A DNA stretch of 64,000 bases from Mytilus trossulus (lineage: Eukaryota; Mollusca; Bivalvia; Mytilida; Mytilidae), in NCBI RefSeq assembly GCF_036588685.1, contig NC_086379.1, forward strand, positions 74,183,727 through 74,247,726. Direction: 5' to 3'. The position numbers and the translations under genes are program-made. The notes under the pieces were generated by a model. That model was not told where the DNA came from. It worked only from the letters and a program-made list of their open reading frames with translations, and searched no databases. Each line of letters begins with the position of its first letter. The first letter of the stretch is position 1. Positions 50,497 through 62,499 of this stretch are shown here, piece by piece.

Positions 50497-53022
50497 TCAT
50501 GTCCACAAATATTTTACACATAAAATTGTCATTAGTGGCAATACAATGATGTGAATGTTGCTGTGGAAATTAGATGCACCATTGCAACCTTCTTGATTAT
50601 CACAATGACAAATCCGCACTTTCACCTTGTATGTTCCAGTTTTTTCCATACAACGTCGACCTTCATCACCCCCTACAGTACCACTAGGGGCACACTGTCT
50701 GACGTATCGTAACTGCCATTCATCATTGTAAAAAACTGAAAAAAGAAAACGAAAAAAGATGATTTGTCAGTTAACAGTATAAACAGCTGTTAATTAGAAA
50801 GAAAGGGAAGCATTTATTCAGGTGTCAAAATTTCTGACTGTCAATCAACCTGATCATGAACAAATAATTGTATCATGATTGGTCAAATATGAAACTGAGA
50901 TTTATACACCATCCTTTTAAAGTTCTTTGATATATTATACATGTATAATGAATTAAAATTACTCTCAATCCTGTAGTTTTACAATTTCATTAAAAGAATG
51001 TACCAAACCAGGACCTACAATGTAATGCAATCCAGTGGTTGTCATTAGTTTGTTGTTGTTTATAACACTTGTTAATTGTTCATATAAATTTTTAGCATAA
51101 ATCATGCTGCTGGTTTTCTCCTTTGAATTATTTAACATTTTGTTTTTAGTTTGTTTTGCCCTGGCCTTTTATACCTATAAGGTATGGATTTAACTTTAGT
51201 TATTGTTCAGCAATGTTGTACATGTTGTAGGTCATACTGTGATCTGTAATGGTTCACAACATAGGACTGGTCATTTACAGAAATATATACAATCCTACCA
51301 GTCTACCACATCCTTTTTTTTCCATTTACACAACATTTATTAAAACAACCTTGTAAATCTGAACCGCAATACAACAGTCACTGTATATGATTGATAGTCA
51401 TAAGAAACACATAGAGAAACACTTTCTGAATGTCCAAAGTCTCATCACTTTGAATAATTGGTATAGAATTTACTTTCTATTACTTTTCTCATAAGACTTT
51501 TTCCAAAATTGTTGCTAAGAAATGTCAAACCTAAAACCATATCATATTGTACATTTATATATCCAAAAAATCCAAATGTTTTACAGTTCATCTGCTTTAA
51601 CCATCTTACCTTCTTGTACAATTTTTCTACACATTGTAACATTTTCTGCACACTCAGATAAATGCCATGTTTGATTATTGAAGTGGTCTGCACAATCTTC
51701 CTGCATGTATGAATTGCACTGGTAACATCGGAAAGAAAATCCTAAAAGTCAAAATTTATAAAAGTTAGGTACATGAACAACCATTTATTGTAGACCTAAT
51801 TTCACTCATTTATATTGTAGTTAATTAATTATAACTAAGACATCATTAGTTGTGAATGTCTATGCATACTTGTGATAAGGGTTCCCTCATGAATGCTTCC
51901 TGTTTTTATGCCGACCCATTTCTTATTCTCATATGGTCTTGACCTGTTATCTTTTTCTTGAATGAGGATTTATATCTCGTACAACACTGTACAGAGTGTG
52001 ATACGAAACTGTTTATTTGATTGGCTTATCCAGCATCATGAGACAATATTACAAAATTATCATTGGCTGTTCGTAACCTCATTGATAACTTTCAAAGGTT
52101 AAGACAATGTACAGTTTGTCTATGGCAACAGACAAACATAAATGTGATTTCTTCAATAAATTACATAACACTCACACTTTTCACCGGTCAAAATTTATAG
52201 CATTCTGGAGCGAACAAAAAATTTAAAATTAAAATGTCTGATGTTAAAGTTTGGTGCCAAAAATGACATTTGTTCAGAACTGAAATACACATAGTCCATT
52301 TTTCCTGTATTTGATGTCTTATCCTGCGACAAGAAAAGTCTGTCATATAAGCCATTATCCGTTGCTGTATCTCGTCCACATTATATATCAGAATCTATAT
52401 CATGTTGTAGGTAATTATCCACTGGCACTTGTTTCTATCCATATAAATATTTATATGGATAGCCAACCTTCGTATGGATAGAAACAAGTGCCTGTGTAAT
52501 TATCACACAATGGGGTATACATGGCATGCATATCGACTGATAGCTCCACATCACATTATGCACAGCAATTACAATATTATTTAAGAACTATAACAAAAAA
52601 AGTGCATAAAAGTTTTTACTTAAAAATGACAAAAGTCTGTTGAATTATTTGTTTGTTTACTTACTGAAATGAAAAAAAAATAAAACATTCATTTAAATTT
52701 CATTTTTTATCCAGCCGTTTTTTCAGTTGCACAGGTGGGTCTCTAATTTGTTAATTAAATTATTTATTAAGGGTAGAGTCCTATTTTCGAACAGTTAAGA
52801 TGCAAAACAAACTCATATGAAATGCGGAAGTGAATGACTATCAACAGGTAAACAAAATACCTGTACAGGTGTGTAATTTCTTTCAACGAACGAACTGTAG
52901 CAACACAATGTTGGAAAGTTTTAATTTTGATATATATTAGGAAGAATGATTTTACCTGTTTGAAATAGAAATAGAGCTGCAAAACCAAAAATTAAAAGCA
53001 AAGTTGGATACAACCTATCCAT
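50497..53022 (-). CDS. Ly6/uPAR (quiver-like) GPI-anchored protein, gene B (three exons)
   Basis: Small secreted three-finger protein, 145 residues. Minus-strand exons are 53022-52956, 51741-51610 and 50735-50497, with phase 1 introns and a TGA stop. The signal peptide is MDRLYPTLLLIFGFAALFLF. The mature part begins near FRCYQCNS and has ten cysteines. N-glycosylation sites are NQT and NVT. It has an MCRKIVQE motif, then TGTYKVKVRICHC and GCNG, followed by a hydrophobic tail (IIVLPLMTILCV) expected to be a GPI signal. It is clearly paralogous to gene C (same exon phases and the TGTYKVKV motif), and its signal start is shared with gene A. In-frame sequence continues upstream of the ATG, but the MDRL start matches gene A. 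The family is known for toxin-like folds that modulate membrane proteins; the role here is unknown. Confidence 0.9.
52411..52504. mobile_element. Small foldback element with possible 9-bp target duplication
   Basis: The arm 'ggcacttgtttctatccata' (52424-52443) mirrors 'tatggatagaaacaagtgcc' (52473-52492). The direct repeat 'gtaattatc' occurs at 52411-52419 and 52496-52504. The ends share 'ggcacttgt' with the elements at 43001 and 53215. It lies in intron 1 of Ly6 gene B. Confidence 0.6.
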
Positions 53023-53214
53023 GATGGCGCTTTCCTGTAAAACTGGTACCCTAATTATAGATTCCTTTAACAACAGTAGAAGCCAAGTAAACCAGTATAA
53101 AAGCGACATCTAGATATTTACCTGATTTAACAGTTCACTATACTGCAACTCCCTCCTGTTTTTGGAGAACCATGACTATTTTTAGTCTACATACATAAAC
53201 ATAGTTAAAACCAA

Positions 53215-53743
53215 AGGCACTTGTCTCAGATTTTTTTTCCCCTATATACCTTATTATAACACAAGGTACTTAACTTGCATTTTAGAAAAATGTTAGGTGG
53301 TGACGAAGTTCCGTTATATGCTGCTTTATAGGCTGTCAACAGGGGCGGATGCAGGAATTTTCGAAAGGGGGGGGGGGTGCTAACCCAGGGCAAAAGGGGG
53401 GGGGGTGCAAAACATATGCCCCGATACAAATGCATTGATCGGCAAAAATAAAGGGGGGTGCGCACCCCCGGAACCCCCCCCCCCCCTCTGGATCCGCCAC
53501 TGGTCAACCCCACTATTTAAGCTTGTTATATCGTAAATTTAAATTGATTTATCTATACAATGGTGTATAACATGCCTACATTTGTTGTCGGAATCATCCG
53601 TAGCAATCCTCCCAAAGTATGTCAATCGTAATAATTTTGCAAACCGCTGAAGAATTGGCAATAAACGGCCGCAGTAAATGATCTATTATAAAAATCGTGT
53701 TATAATAAGGTATATAGGGGAAAAAAATTCTGAGACAAGTGCC
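53215..53743. mobile_element. 530-bp TIR element carrying a nested second element
   Basis: The left end 'ggcacttgtctcagattttt' and on through 'cccctatataccttattata' is matched in inverse orientation by the right end, which reads 'taataaggtatataggggaa' and closes 'ctgagacaagtgcc'. The arms are about 48 bp and near perfect. The interior holds a second element at 53340-53508. It lies just upstream of Ly6 gene B's first exon, so it could touch its promoter. Confidence 0.8.
53340..53508. mobile_element. Nested G/C-homopolymer element (hAT-like ends)
   Basis: The left end 'caggggcggatgcaggaatt' mirrors the right end 'ctctggatccgccactg'. Both sides have long G or C runs. The flanks carry 'gtcaa' on each side, a possible 5-bp target duplication. 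Elements with 'agtggcggatccagg' ends are widespread in animals; the class here is inferred only from the ends. Confidence 0.6.
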
Positions 53744-53862
53744 TGTGTACTCAGCTGAACATTTATTGCCATTCATACTTTCGCCCTATCTATTCTACTA
53801 TTTTAAAAAAATAACCAAAAACAGTAAAATTTCAAGAAAAATAAAAAGAGAAGCATATTTTA

Positions 53863-53985
53863 GAACTAAAGGCTCTTAGGAGCCTGTGTCGCTCACCTTG
53901 GTCTATGTGCATATGAAACATTTGAGATACAGATGGGTTTGTGTTTTGGCGATGGTGATGTGTTTGTAGATTTTCATCTCATAAC
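53863..53985 (-). repeat. Hairpin-ended composite repeat, end fragment
   Basis: The text 'ctaaaggctcttaggagcct' then 'gtgtcgctcaccttggtcta' and 'gatggtgatgtgtttgta' matches the left end of the 47184 copy. Further pieces are at 54940-55700. Confidence 0.65.
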
Positions 53986-54290
53986 CATGTTTAACCCCGA
54001 CCCAATTTTGCGCCTGTCCCAAGTCAGGAGCCTCTGGCCTTTGTTTAGTCTTATATGATTTTCAATTTTAGTTTCTTGTGTATAATTTGGAGTTTAGTAT
54101 GACACCCATTATCACTGTACTAGTATACATATTTTTTAATGGGCCAGTTGAAGGACGCCTAGGGGTGTGGGAGTTTCTCGCTAAATTAAAGACCCATTGG
54201 TGGCCTTCGACTGCTGTCTGCTCTATTGTCGGGTTGTTGTCGCTTTGACACATTACCCATTTCCTTTCTCAATTTCAAATTCATCTAGGA
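53983..54290 (-). repeat. Dispersed repeat R1, longest copy
   Basis: It runs from 'aaccatgtttaaccccgacc' through 'caagtcaggagcctctggcc', 'gttgaaggacgcctag' and 'gtcgggttgttgtcgctttg' to 'acacattacccatttcctt'. The end part is the reverse complement of the copies at 3308 and 10461. It sits inside decayed pieces of the hairpin-ended repeat. Confidence 0.7.
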
Positions 54291-54360
54291 AATTATTACA
54301 AGAGAAATTTTGTAACTTTTCATATCTTTGATTTAATTTGTCAAAACTTTCAAAACAAAC

Positions 54361-54551
54361 CTGCATTTTCCCACTAGACAAAGAGACAGAGGATCTCCAA
54401 CTACATAACTATAGTGACTGAGCTCTAGTCAGGGCAGTATTCAGTAACTTTACATTTGACAAGAAACCATAGTCCATAAAGTCCTCCTGCTGTGTCTCAC
54501 ATGTATGTCGAGTCCGCACAGTACTCAATATTACAACTCGAAACTGTTTAC
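54361..54551 (-). pseudogene. Broken exon of a UPF1/HELZ2-like superfamily 1 helicase
   Basis: On the minus strand an acceptor (tttttacag) opens a 191-base stretch that reads [15 protein letters not shown], then [20 protein letters not shown]. This is a motif V/VI region typical of the UPF1-like helicases, including HELZ2. A TAG stop (54411-54409) and a frame change follow. In the shifted frame the sequence goes on as VGDPLSLCLVGKC and reaches a possible donor (CAG|GTTTGT). No neighbouring exon is seen. It lies between two R1 repeat copies. The broken frame and isolation mark it as a pseudogene or a transduced exon, not a working gene. Confidence 0.7.
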
Positions 54552-54775
54552 CTGTAAAAATAAAACAAATTGCCTTTGTTTTCTGCTGTTGTTAATGCAC
54601 ATTGTTTAGTCTTCATCCTAATCCTTTTTCTTTTCATCTTGATTTTTATATTGTAATATTAAAGTATCTACATATATCTAAAAATATTAATTTGTAAAAT
54701 TAGGTTTTTAAATTAAAATGCTATTTCCCCAAGTTATTTCTTGCTATTATAAATTAAGACAATAGAATTCTGCTT

Positions 54776-54921
54776 TGCACTATTATACATATTTTTTAAG
54801 GGACCAGCTGAAGGACGCCTACGGATGCAGGAGTTTCTCGCTACATTGAAGACCCATTGGCGGCCTGTTCTATGGTCGGGTTGTTGTCGCTTTGACACAT
54901 TCCCCAACTCCTTTCTCAATT
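54776..54921 (-). repeat. Dispersed repeat R1, partial copy
   Basis: It has 'gctgaaggacgcctacggat', 'gagtttctcgctacattgaa' and 'gtcgggttgttgtcgctttg', colinear with 54119-54290. Confidence 0.7.
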
Positions 54922-54939
54922 TTTATTTTACTTACTTTA

Positions 54940-55700
54940 CTGAACATTCTTGCTGCTTACAATTATCTCTATCTATAATGAACTTGTAGTTTGTCCAATA
55001 GTTATAGAGAAAAATAGTTTGTTAAAGTACTAGTTTACTTATTTGTAGTTCTTACTTTGCTATTTACAGTTAATCTCTATCAAAAATAATATTGAAAATA
55101 ATAACCAAAATTTTCTTAAAATTACCAATTCAGGGATATCAACCCAACAACCGGTTGCCTCATTGATGGTCTGAAAATTTCAGGGCAAATAGATGTTGAC
55201 CTAAAGAACAATTAAATTTTCGTCAGATCTGCTCTAAATGCTTTGGTTTCAGAGATATGCACCAATAACTGCATTTTACCCTATGTACTATTTTTAGCAA
55301 TGTAGCCCATCTTGGTTCGCGAGCAGGGTCATCGGACACATTTTTTAAACCCTAATGATGATCGTGGGCAAGTTTGGTTAAATTTGATTTAGTAGTTTAC
55401 AAGATTACAAAAAATCTACGAAAACTTTGTTAAAAATTGACTATAAAGGACAATAAATCCATAAGGGGTCAACTGAGCATTTTGGTCATGTCCACAGTCG
55501 ACTTACTAGTAGATCTTACATTGCTGAACATTGTTGCTGTTTACAGTTTATCTCAATGCTTTGGTTTAAAAGATATAAGCCGAAATCTACATTTTACCCC
55601 TATGTTCTATTTTTAGCCATGGTGGCCATCTTGTTGGTTGACCGGGTCACTAGACACATTGTTTAGTTTAAAAACCAATGATGATTGCGGCCAAGTAACA
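54940..55700 (-). repeat. Decayed inner units of hairpin-ended composite repeat
   Basis: Diverged matches to the inner units of 47184-48495 are present: 'aacccaacaaccggttgcct', 'aaatgctttggtttcagag', 'gtcaactgagcattttggtc' and 'accgggtcactagacacatt'. No right-hand hairpin is visible. Confidence 0.6.
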
Positions 55701-55719
55701 AACTTGTGATGAAATAAAT

Positions 55720-56035
55720 TTTAAAGAATAAACATGTCAGGGCTAATAATTCTTAAAGTTGGCAATTGGCTACTTGCGTTTTGGTCACTTTGACCTATTT
55801 GCTGGACATTTTTGCCGTTTATGCTTTCTCTCTATCTATTATAATATTAAAGATATTAACTAAAACAATAACTAACATTCCCCGCAATGGGTGGTCTTAC
55901 TAGTCTGAAAATTCCTTATCAGATAGATTTTGACTGTTTCATCACTTTAACTCCTGTCACTTTCGCTTTTATCCTGACAGGGGATAAACATTTTTATAAG
56001 GTCAAGATTTATCTATTACTTTGGAGAATATGATG
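55720..56035. other. Decayed repeat, no gene
   Basis: Weak echoes of the composite repeat unit persist ('ttggcaattggctacttgc', 'ctctctatctattataatat'). Otherwise nothing is recognised. Confidence 0.35.
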
Positions 56036-56159
56036 TACTTTTATGAAAAGAAATCATTTATTTAGCATTTATACTTTTGAAATAGTTCCATTTACGAAAC
56101 CAAATTGTAACCGTTTGATGTTTTATGATAAAGTTGGTATTGTAGGCCATGTTGTGCCA

Positions 56160-56420
56160 CGAGTCAACGTTGTCCTTTGTATTAATGGGATTAGAATTAC
56201 ATTTTCTTATGCTGAATCTAACTGTGTATTTGGTTGTTGGGTAAATTTTCTGGTGGGGTTCTTGTTGCTTAGTGTTTTCTTTTCTATGTTGTGTCTTGTG
56301 TACTGATATTTGTCCGTTGTATTTTTTAACCATGGTGTTGTCAATTTATTTTTGATCTACAAATTTGACTATCCCTCTCATATCTTTCACCCCCTTTCCT
56401 AAACTGGTGGTAACTTATGA
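56160..56420 (+). repeat. Retroelement tail fragment
   Basis: The text 'ggtggggttcttgttgctta' then 'ctatgttgtgtcttgtgtac' and 'aaccatggtgttgtcaattt' is the same tail as at 45150-45330 ('gccatggtgttgtcag'). The open frames on both strands here are simply this tail. Confidence 0.55.
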
Positions 56421-58360
56421 TTGTCTGGAATCCAATGCATCTTATGAAGACAACATTATATTATTTCTGAACCCCAAAAATGTTTGCGGTCTTATAAAAT
56501 TGGTAAATGACATACTAGTATCTATTTTCAGTTAGTTTTAATGATATTTACTCATATTATCAAACTTTAATAGACTGTTGGTTGCTTATGATCCATTGGT
56601 AACTCTTTCATGCATGCCCAGGAAGAGTAATTTGAAGAAAATGTCCATCCTGAAACAATTCATTAAATGTGCATACCCTGAGGTTTTCTGCTCTAGTGTA
56701 TAATTTTCTCTTTTAAAATAATGCTTTCAAGGTTATTGGTTCACAGGATTTTTGCAGTTCTCCAAATTTTTATGTGCACATTTTGAGGATTATTCAATAT
56801 GAGGTCTAGTATTGCACAGGTTTTCATAAGCATACAATAAAGACTTATAGTTATGCAAACAATATTTTGCCCTTGTGTAAATGCATATATCAGAAATGAT
56901 TTTAATGGTATGCTATAGTGATAACATCAAACTGAGATATGGTTGTTTCAACAGAAAATTCAATAAATCTGTTCCTTGAATGAAATGAATTGGCAGAAAG
57001 AACATAAATTTCTCCAAGACTTTTTATTTGTAATATAATCCTATTTTTGTGTGTTTCTGGACCATTATGTGGTTTAAAAAAGGAATAGTGTGCATCCAAC
57101 AACTTTTTTAGAAGCATAAACCTTGTTGTTTTTAATTATCTGCAGATATCTTTTGGTAAGGTTTATAATATTTGTCTTGTACAAGTATTGAGAAATTCGG
57201 TTGTGACACTACTATATATAAATGCAACTTGAAACAAAATGAGGAAAACTTTGAATTTGTTCGCCGAACATCATTTCCATCAAGTGAAAAGACAAATACT
57301 GAAATACATGTAGTATTGTACCGAATCAAAGACTTCAACACAGTTCTATCTGTACATAAAATGTACTTCAATCAGCATGGTAAATGAAATACAAGTCATA
57401 AGATTTCAGAAGTTTATTAAGAATCCTTGCCACTTATAAAAGATGTAAAAAAAAGGTTTTCATTAAAATCAATTAAGTACAGTTGTAAACAACCAAATTT
57501 ATTCATACATTTAAACTGACAAGAAGCTGGATTCTTTTTTTTATTAATTTCTTTTCCCCAAAAATATGCAAATATAAGATTAGAATTAAGTGAAATTTTC
57601 ACTACTTGAGATTCAAAAAGCTCTGGTATAAATGACGGTAGAATTGCTTTCAACACATAGTATTCTATGATTATACATGTATAGTTTAAAGCACTTCCCT
57701 TCAGTGATAGGAATGTTAGATCTGACAAACCAAATTATTCAAAACTGGAAATTTCATTTATCTTCCCTGCCCTATAATGATACATTTATGAACAATGAAA
57801 ATGAAAAAGCTGTAAAATATTGAAACAAAACAAAGACATATGTTATTGTTATATGTTTGATGTTGATTTTGTTAAGCACTGGTTCCTTTTTAACAAATGA
57901 CTATTTTCATTAAAATATTCTACAGCAGTGAATTATGGATATGTAATAAAAATACAAAATAAAAGTAGCATTAAAATCAATAAAACAAGCATAGATTATT
58001 CTTGCACCAATTTTTGTGTATTTCAGATGTTAAAATGTTAAGCATTGGTTCCTTTTTTAATCAGCACAAAAATTTCATTGCTTGTTTTATTGTTTACAGA
58101 CATAAAATTGTATGAACAGTATTCACATATGTTCCATTCTCTCATCAACTCTCATCTCATCACACAAACTTGTGAATTTAGATCAAACTATGCGTTTTTT
58201 GTTTCATCATGACCTCCTCTTCTTTCCTTAAAATCGTCTCCTGTCACATCAAGAGTTTACACTCTTACTAGATCTTAAATGGATGTGACAGGGAGTGGTA
58301 ATGCATAGATATTTAACAGTCAATGAAGTACCCGTGGTTTTAAAGTTTTTTATAAGTCAT
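56420..58360. other. Intergenic DNA, no gene recognised
   Basis: This is AT-rich spacer between the retroelement tail and Ly6 gene C. Short open frames near 57172-57387 and 57417-57728 lack motifs and have no splice context I can support. Confidence 0.45.
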
Positions 58361-58365
58361 TTTCA

Positions 58366-61300
58366 TCATAACTTCTTGAATGTAAACAGAGCTGCAACAA
58401 ACAAGGGGATGAGAGCTGCCATAAAGTTGATCTTGTTTTGTGTTACTCCATTACATTCTGGTTCACCACAATGACAGTATTTAACCTTGACCTTGTAGGT
58501 TCCTGTTCTTTCTCTACAAGAATCTTCTACTTCTCCAGTCATAGCACATTCTCTAATGTAACGCATATTCCAGTCATCTCCATAATACACTAGAAAAAAA
58601 AAAAAATAATTTACAATGTGTTCAGGGTTCTTGCTAAGGATTTTTGAAGGTGAGTCCAGGAACTCATCATTTTTGGCCATGGTGAGTCCAACAGCAAGAA
58701 GAATATATTTTATTGCAATATAATGTAATATTTTATCCTCCATGGATTAACAGAGCAATGAAATGACATTAAATTCAGAATACTTTTTAAACTTTAGCTG
58801 TAAAATGATGATATTTTTGTTTAACTGTGTTCAGTTTATACAAAATGTTTCAATCTTGATGCTTCTGTGGACTCACCAGTTTTGAAAATGGTGAGTCCAA
58901 ACAGATTTTGATGAGTCTAGGACTCATGGACTTGCCTTAACGAGAACCCTGTGTGTTTACTCATTTTTTCAATTGCAAGTATGTATGATTATTTATGAAT
59001 GACAAAAAAAAAAAATACATTGTATAGTTATCATGGTTATTTTAACAAATTTAAGATGGTATTTGCCTTTTGTTTAGAAAGATTCTTGTGGGACATTGTT
59101 AGGGACAGAAAATAACAATAAGAACCACTTCCTTTGAGATTTTGACATTCCAAAGGATTCCAAATTGAAATGGGTTTATCTTGCTTTTAAAGTTGTTATA
59201 ATTTCTGATGATTTTCTTGATACCTAATCAAGTTATATAATTAATAGCACTGACTTCTAACTTGTTCAATAAGGTAATTGATAAATGAAAAGGATCAATT
59301 TTCAGCTAAATTGAAATGACAATTTTTTACCGTTATTGTCAAGGTTTCAAAATACGTTGTTAAGGACGTACATTAGTTCTCAATTTTCTCAGTATTAAGG
59401 CTAAAAGGTCATGATGCCAGAATTATAAAACTCAAATTCTAATAATGTTTTGTAATTCTTAGAAGTGTTTTAATAAATGCATACAAGTATACCATATATA
59501 TTATTTTTAAACACTAGACACACAGTGATTATACTAATACAGACCCAAACAACAAAAAATGTATGGATAATAACCATTTGAAACAAATTATTGATCTGAA
59601 TAAATGAATAATGTATTTGTAATATCAAATGAAATGTCCTTAATACAAGATGATTGCTTAAACTACATAAAATACTTACCATTTTGGACAATCTTCCTGC
59701 ACATGGTATAATTAGCAGGACATTCTTTCAAAAAATTGGTGTTATCTTTTGGAAATTCATCTCCACACTGTTGTTCTTTAAATGAATTGCATACATGACA
59801 TTTAATGGATTCTCCTGAAAGTAAAAATAAATAAGTAAGATTCTTGTTTATCATATTCATTGCAAAGAAATTCATTACATTTCTTCTGCTTAGCAAGACT
59901 CGAGCTAGTAGAAACTTGTCAGATCAGGGATTTTCCATTTCTTCTTTCACTTCGCTTTTCATTGCAATCACTAGCATTTTTTAGTTTAGATTGGAGTTTT
60001 TTTTTATTTATTGTAAAGGAAAGGCCCACTTATTTGACAACATGGACCATTAATTTAAAAATGGCCCATTGAATTTATTTATTTTTTGGTGGGGGGCCTG
60101 GGCCCATAGAGAAAATATCCTTCAAGATCACTGGTTTAGAATTCATAGACAGAATATTTTTTGTAAGTAGAACAGAAGTGAAATCATTGGCATACATTTG
60201 TGCTCGATCAACTGTCTTAATATAAAGAAACTTTGTTTTGATAGTTTATCTATATATATATAATAAAATTATATTTGGGTCTTTAATATCATGGCTTCAG
60301 CTTGGTTTTTAAAACTTTCTTTTGGCTATGGTATTGTTAGTGGCTTTGACTTGTTATATTTTAAGTCCATTCTTTTCGTCTATATATACATTTTTGTACA
60401 TTTGTATATGATATAACAATGATAACTATTAATACAGTTATAAAATGTTAAAATACCGGTCATTGTACATGTCATAAACATGATAAAATTTGAAACGAAA
60501 TACCTTTTCCCCTAGGTTTTTCTTATACATGTAAGTAGGAATATAAGAACCAGATAATTTATTTAATCACAATCAATAGCTTATCTTAATATCAAAATGT
60601 ATTATATAATGTTACATCATGAACCTAAGGCTATTGTAAAATAATTGTCACAACACAATAAATCATTAAAACCCACTGTAAACAAACAGCACCTTGACAC
60701 AAGTGGACAATAACTATTACATAACATTACATCAAGTTTTGTAAAACCAGCAAGCTTGTAAAGAAATTATGCAAATGATGAGCTGACCTAAGTTAAATTC
60801 ACTTAGATAGTTACTCTGAATGATTTTTCTTGAATTATAATAATTTATTTACAAAAATCCACATTTATAACACTAACTACCCTTAAATTTCCTTTTTTAA
60901 AGTGTGAAAGGTTATTTCAAGGTTTGAAAAGAATGTAGTTATTTGCCTTCCTCAAAAACATTTTGTTATTTTGTAATTGTTTAATATGTGTAATATTATA
61001 ATCTCATGATGCCCCTTTAATTTAGAATAAAGTATGTTTTTTTTATATTTTCTAATGCAATATAATATAATTGTATTTTAATATATCACTATCTACATAT
61101 ATAATAATATTGATGTTGGAGGGTAAAATACAAACTGTATATTTAATTTTTTGAAGAATTGACATAATTAGGAGTAACCTCAAATTGTTATGACTATCCA
61201 TTTTATGTGGGGTACATTTCAAATGCTAAAACATATTTTCTTTTATAAAAACATGTACAAAAGGGTACACCAATGCTTTCTTTTCCTTTTCTACAACTGC

Positions 61301-61776
61301 AAAATGCCCCCTCGTGTATGACAGCTTCTCATTGGGGGGTTTCCCAACCTATTGGAAGCAAAAGACTTATAGCAGGGTTGCGTTTCATTAAAGGAACCCA
61401 ACTCTAAAAATAGTATTATAAGATGATTGTATGCAAAGATTACTATTGATCGTATAATATATATGTGTGGTTAACTTATTGTTTGATATCACAGTGATGT
61501 TCGAGTTTGGTTTTCAAAGGTTAAACCAGTACGTCATTAACAAGGTGACCCCTGTAAAACAGTAAATGTGTCCTTTGTAAAGGTAAAAAGTCTTCAAGGA
61601 CATTTTGTACAAGCAATATTCACCTTCAATCATATGGCGTCCTTATCGTTCCTCGAAATTTTGATTCAATTTAAGGCATTTTCAAATATGATTTAATAAT
61701 TAAAATGCAACTTACCAACATCGATGTAACAAGAAATACAAATAAAGATAACGACGGCAACCTCCAGGTACTTCAT
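58366..61776 (-). CDS. Ly6/uPAR (quiver-like) GPI-anchored protein, gene C (three exons)
   Basis: Small secreted three-finger protein, 139 residues. Minus-strand exons are 61776-61716, 59814-59680 and 58589-58366, with phase 1 introns and a TGA stop. The signal peptide is MKYLEVAVVIFICISCYI. The mature part starts near ESIKCHVCNS and has ten cysteines. It has an N-glycosylation site (NYT), MCRKIVQN, YYGDDWNMRYIREC, TGTYKVKVKYCHC and ECNG. The hydrophobic tail (FMAALIPLFVAALFTF) would be exchanged for a GPI anchor. It is the closest relative of gene B by motif and exon layout. Intron 2 carries an insertion close to the exon 3 acceptor, and in-frame sequence upstream of that acceptor stays open into the insertion. 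Function within the Ly6 family cannot be assigned. Confidence 0.9.
58623..58951. mobile_element. MITE-like element in intron 2 of Ly6 gene C
   Basis: The ends 'cagggttcttgctaagga' and 'ttaacgagaaccctg' are inverted copies. The flanks carry 'tgtgtt' at 58617-58622 and 58952-58957, a likely target duplication. The interior repeats 'tggactcacc' and 'gtgagtcca' in both directions. Its edge is 33 bases from the acceptor of exon 3. Confidence 0.7.
59815..61715 (-). other. Intron 1 of Ly6 gene C, no feature recognised
   Basis: This is 1.9 kb of AT-rich intron. I find no tandem array or inverted ends. A short open frame on the other strand at its left edge (59860-60072) has no motif. Confidence 0.5.
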
Positions 61777-62261
61777 TGTTGCTGCTCCTTTGCCTTGACG
61801 GATGTTAATGACAAGACAAGAACACGCATGCGCTTATCTGAAAACCACCACGTCATAAGGTTAAATAGGGTTTATTATTGCGAAAGGACCTTAAGGGGTA
61901 CATAAAGGAAATATATTGCGAAATAATGAAAAATAGTCGGAAACATTATTTTGATTACCATGTTGCAATATGGATTTCATCAGAGACATATTGTTTTATA
62001 AATTTGTATGTGTTTAATAATATATATTAAGTCATGTCATTAACAATACAAAATTCAGACATACTAGATCTATGATCAATAAATTAAGATCAATTTGTAA
62101 ATGTCTCTAATGATTTTGTAATATGCGTCTTGATAAGAAATGTGATATTATTAAGTCAAATAACATTAATACCGAATTTAAAAGTAAAATTCAAAACGGC
62201 AACCCTTAACTTTTAAAAATGACAAAAACATAGTAGCCAAAACACATCAAACTAGTAGAAA

Positions 62262-62305
62262 TAAAATTGGGAATGGAAATGGGGAATGTATCAAAAATAC
62301 CAAAA
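62262..62305 (+). repeat. Tiny R1 fragment
   Basis: The text 'aaattgggaatggaaatggg' followed by 'gaatgtatcaaaaa' matches the R1 edge seen at 10461, then stops. Confidence 0.4.
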
Positions 62306-62499
62306 CATATATATGAAGCACTTAATTTTTTGAAATTCGCAGTTTAAAAATTATTTTTGAAATAATTCATGATTCATAAAGTAAAATTTTTAAATCCTTC
62401 AAATTTCAAAAAGTAAAAACAAAATTTCAGTTGCAATGCAAGCTGTTAATGCAGCATAAAAAGCATAAATATTGTAACACAAATTATCTACAGGCAGAG

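Noticed and set aside
56043..56306. 87-codon frame ending in a hydrophobic stretch
   Set aside because: Its second half is the same retroelement tail. No splice context or homology is seen.
57172..57728. Overlapping short frames on both strands
   Set aside because: No start context, domain or splice sites that I can defend.
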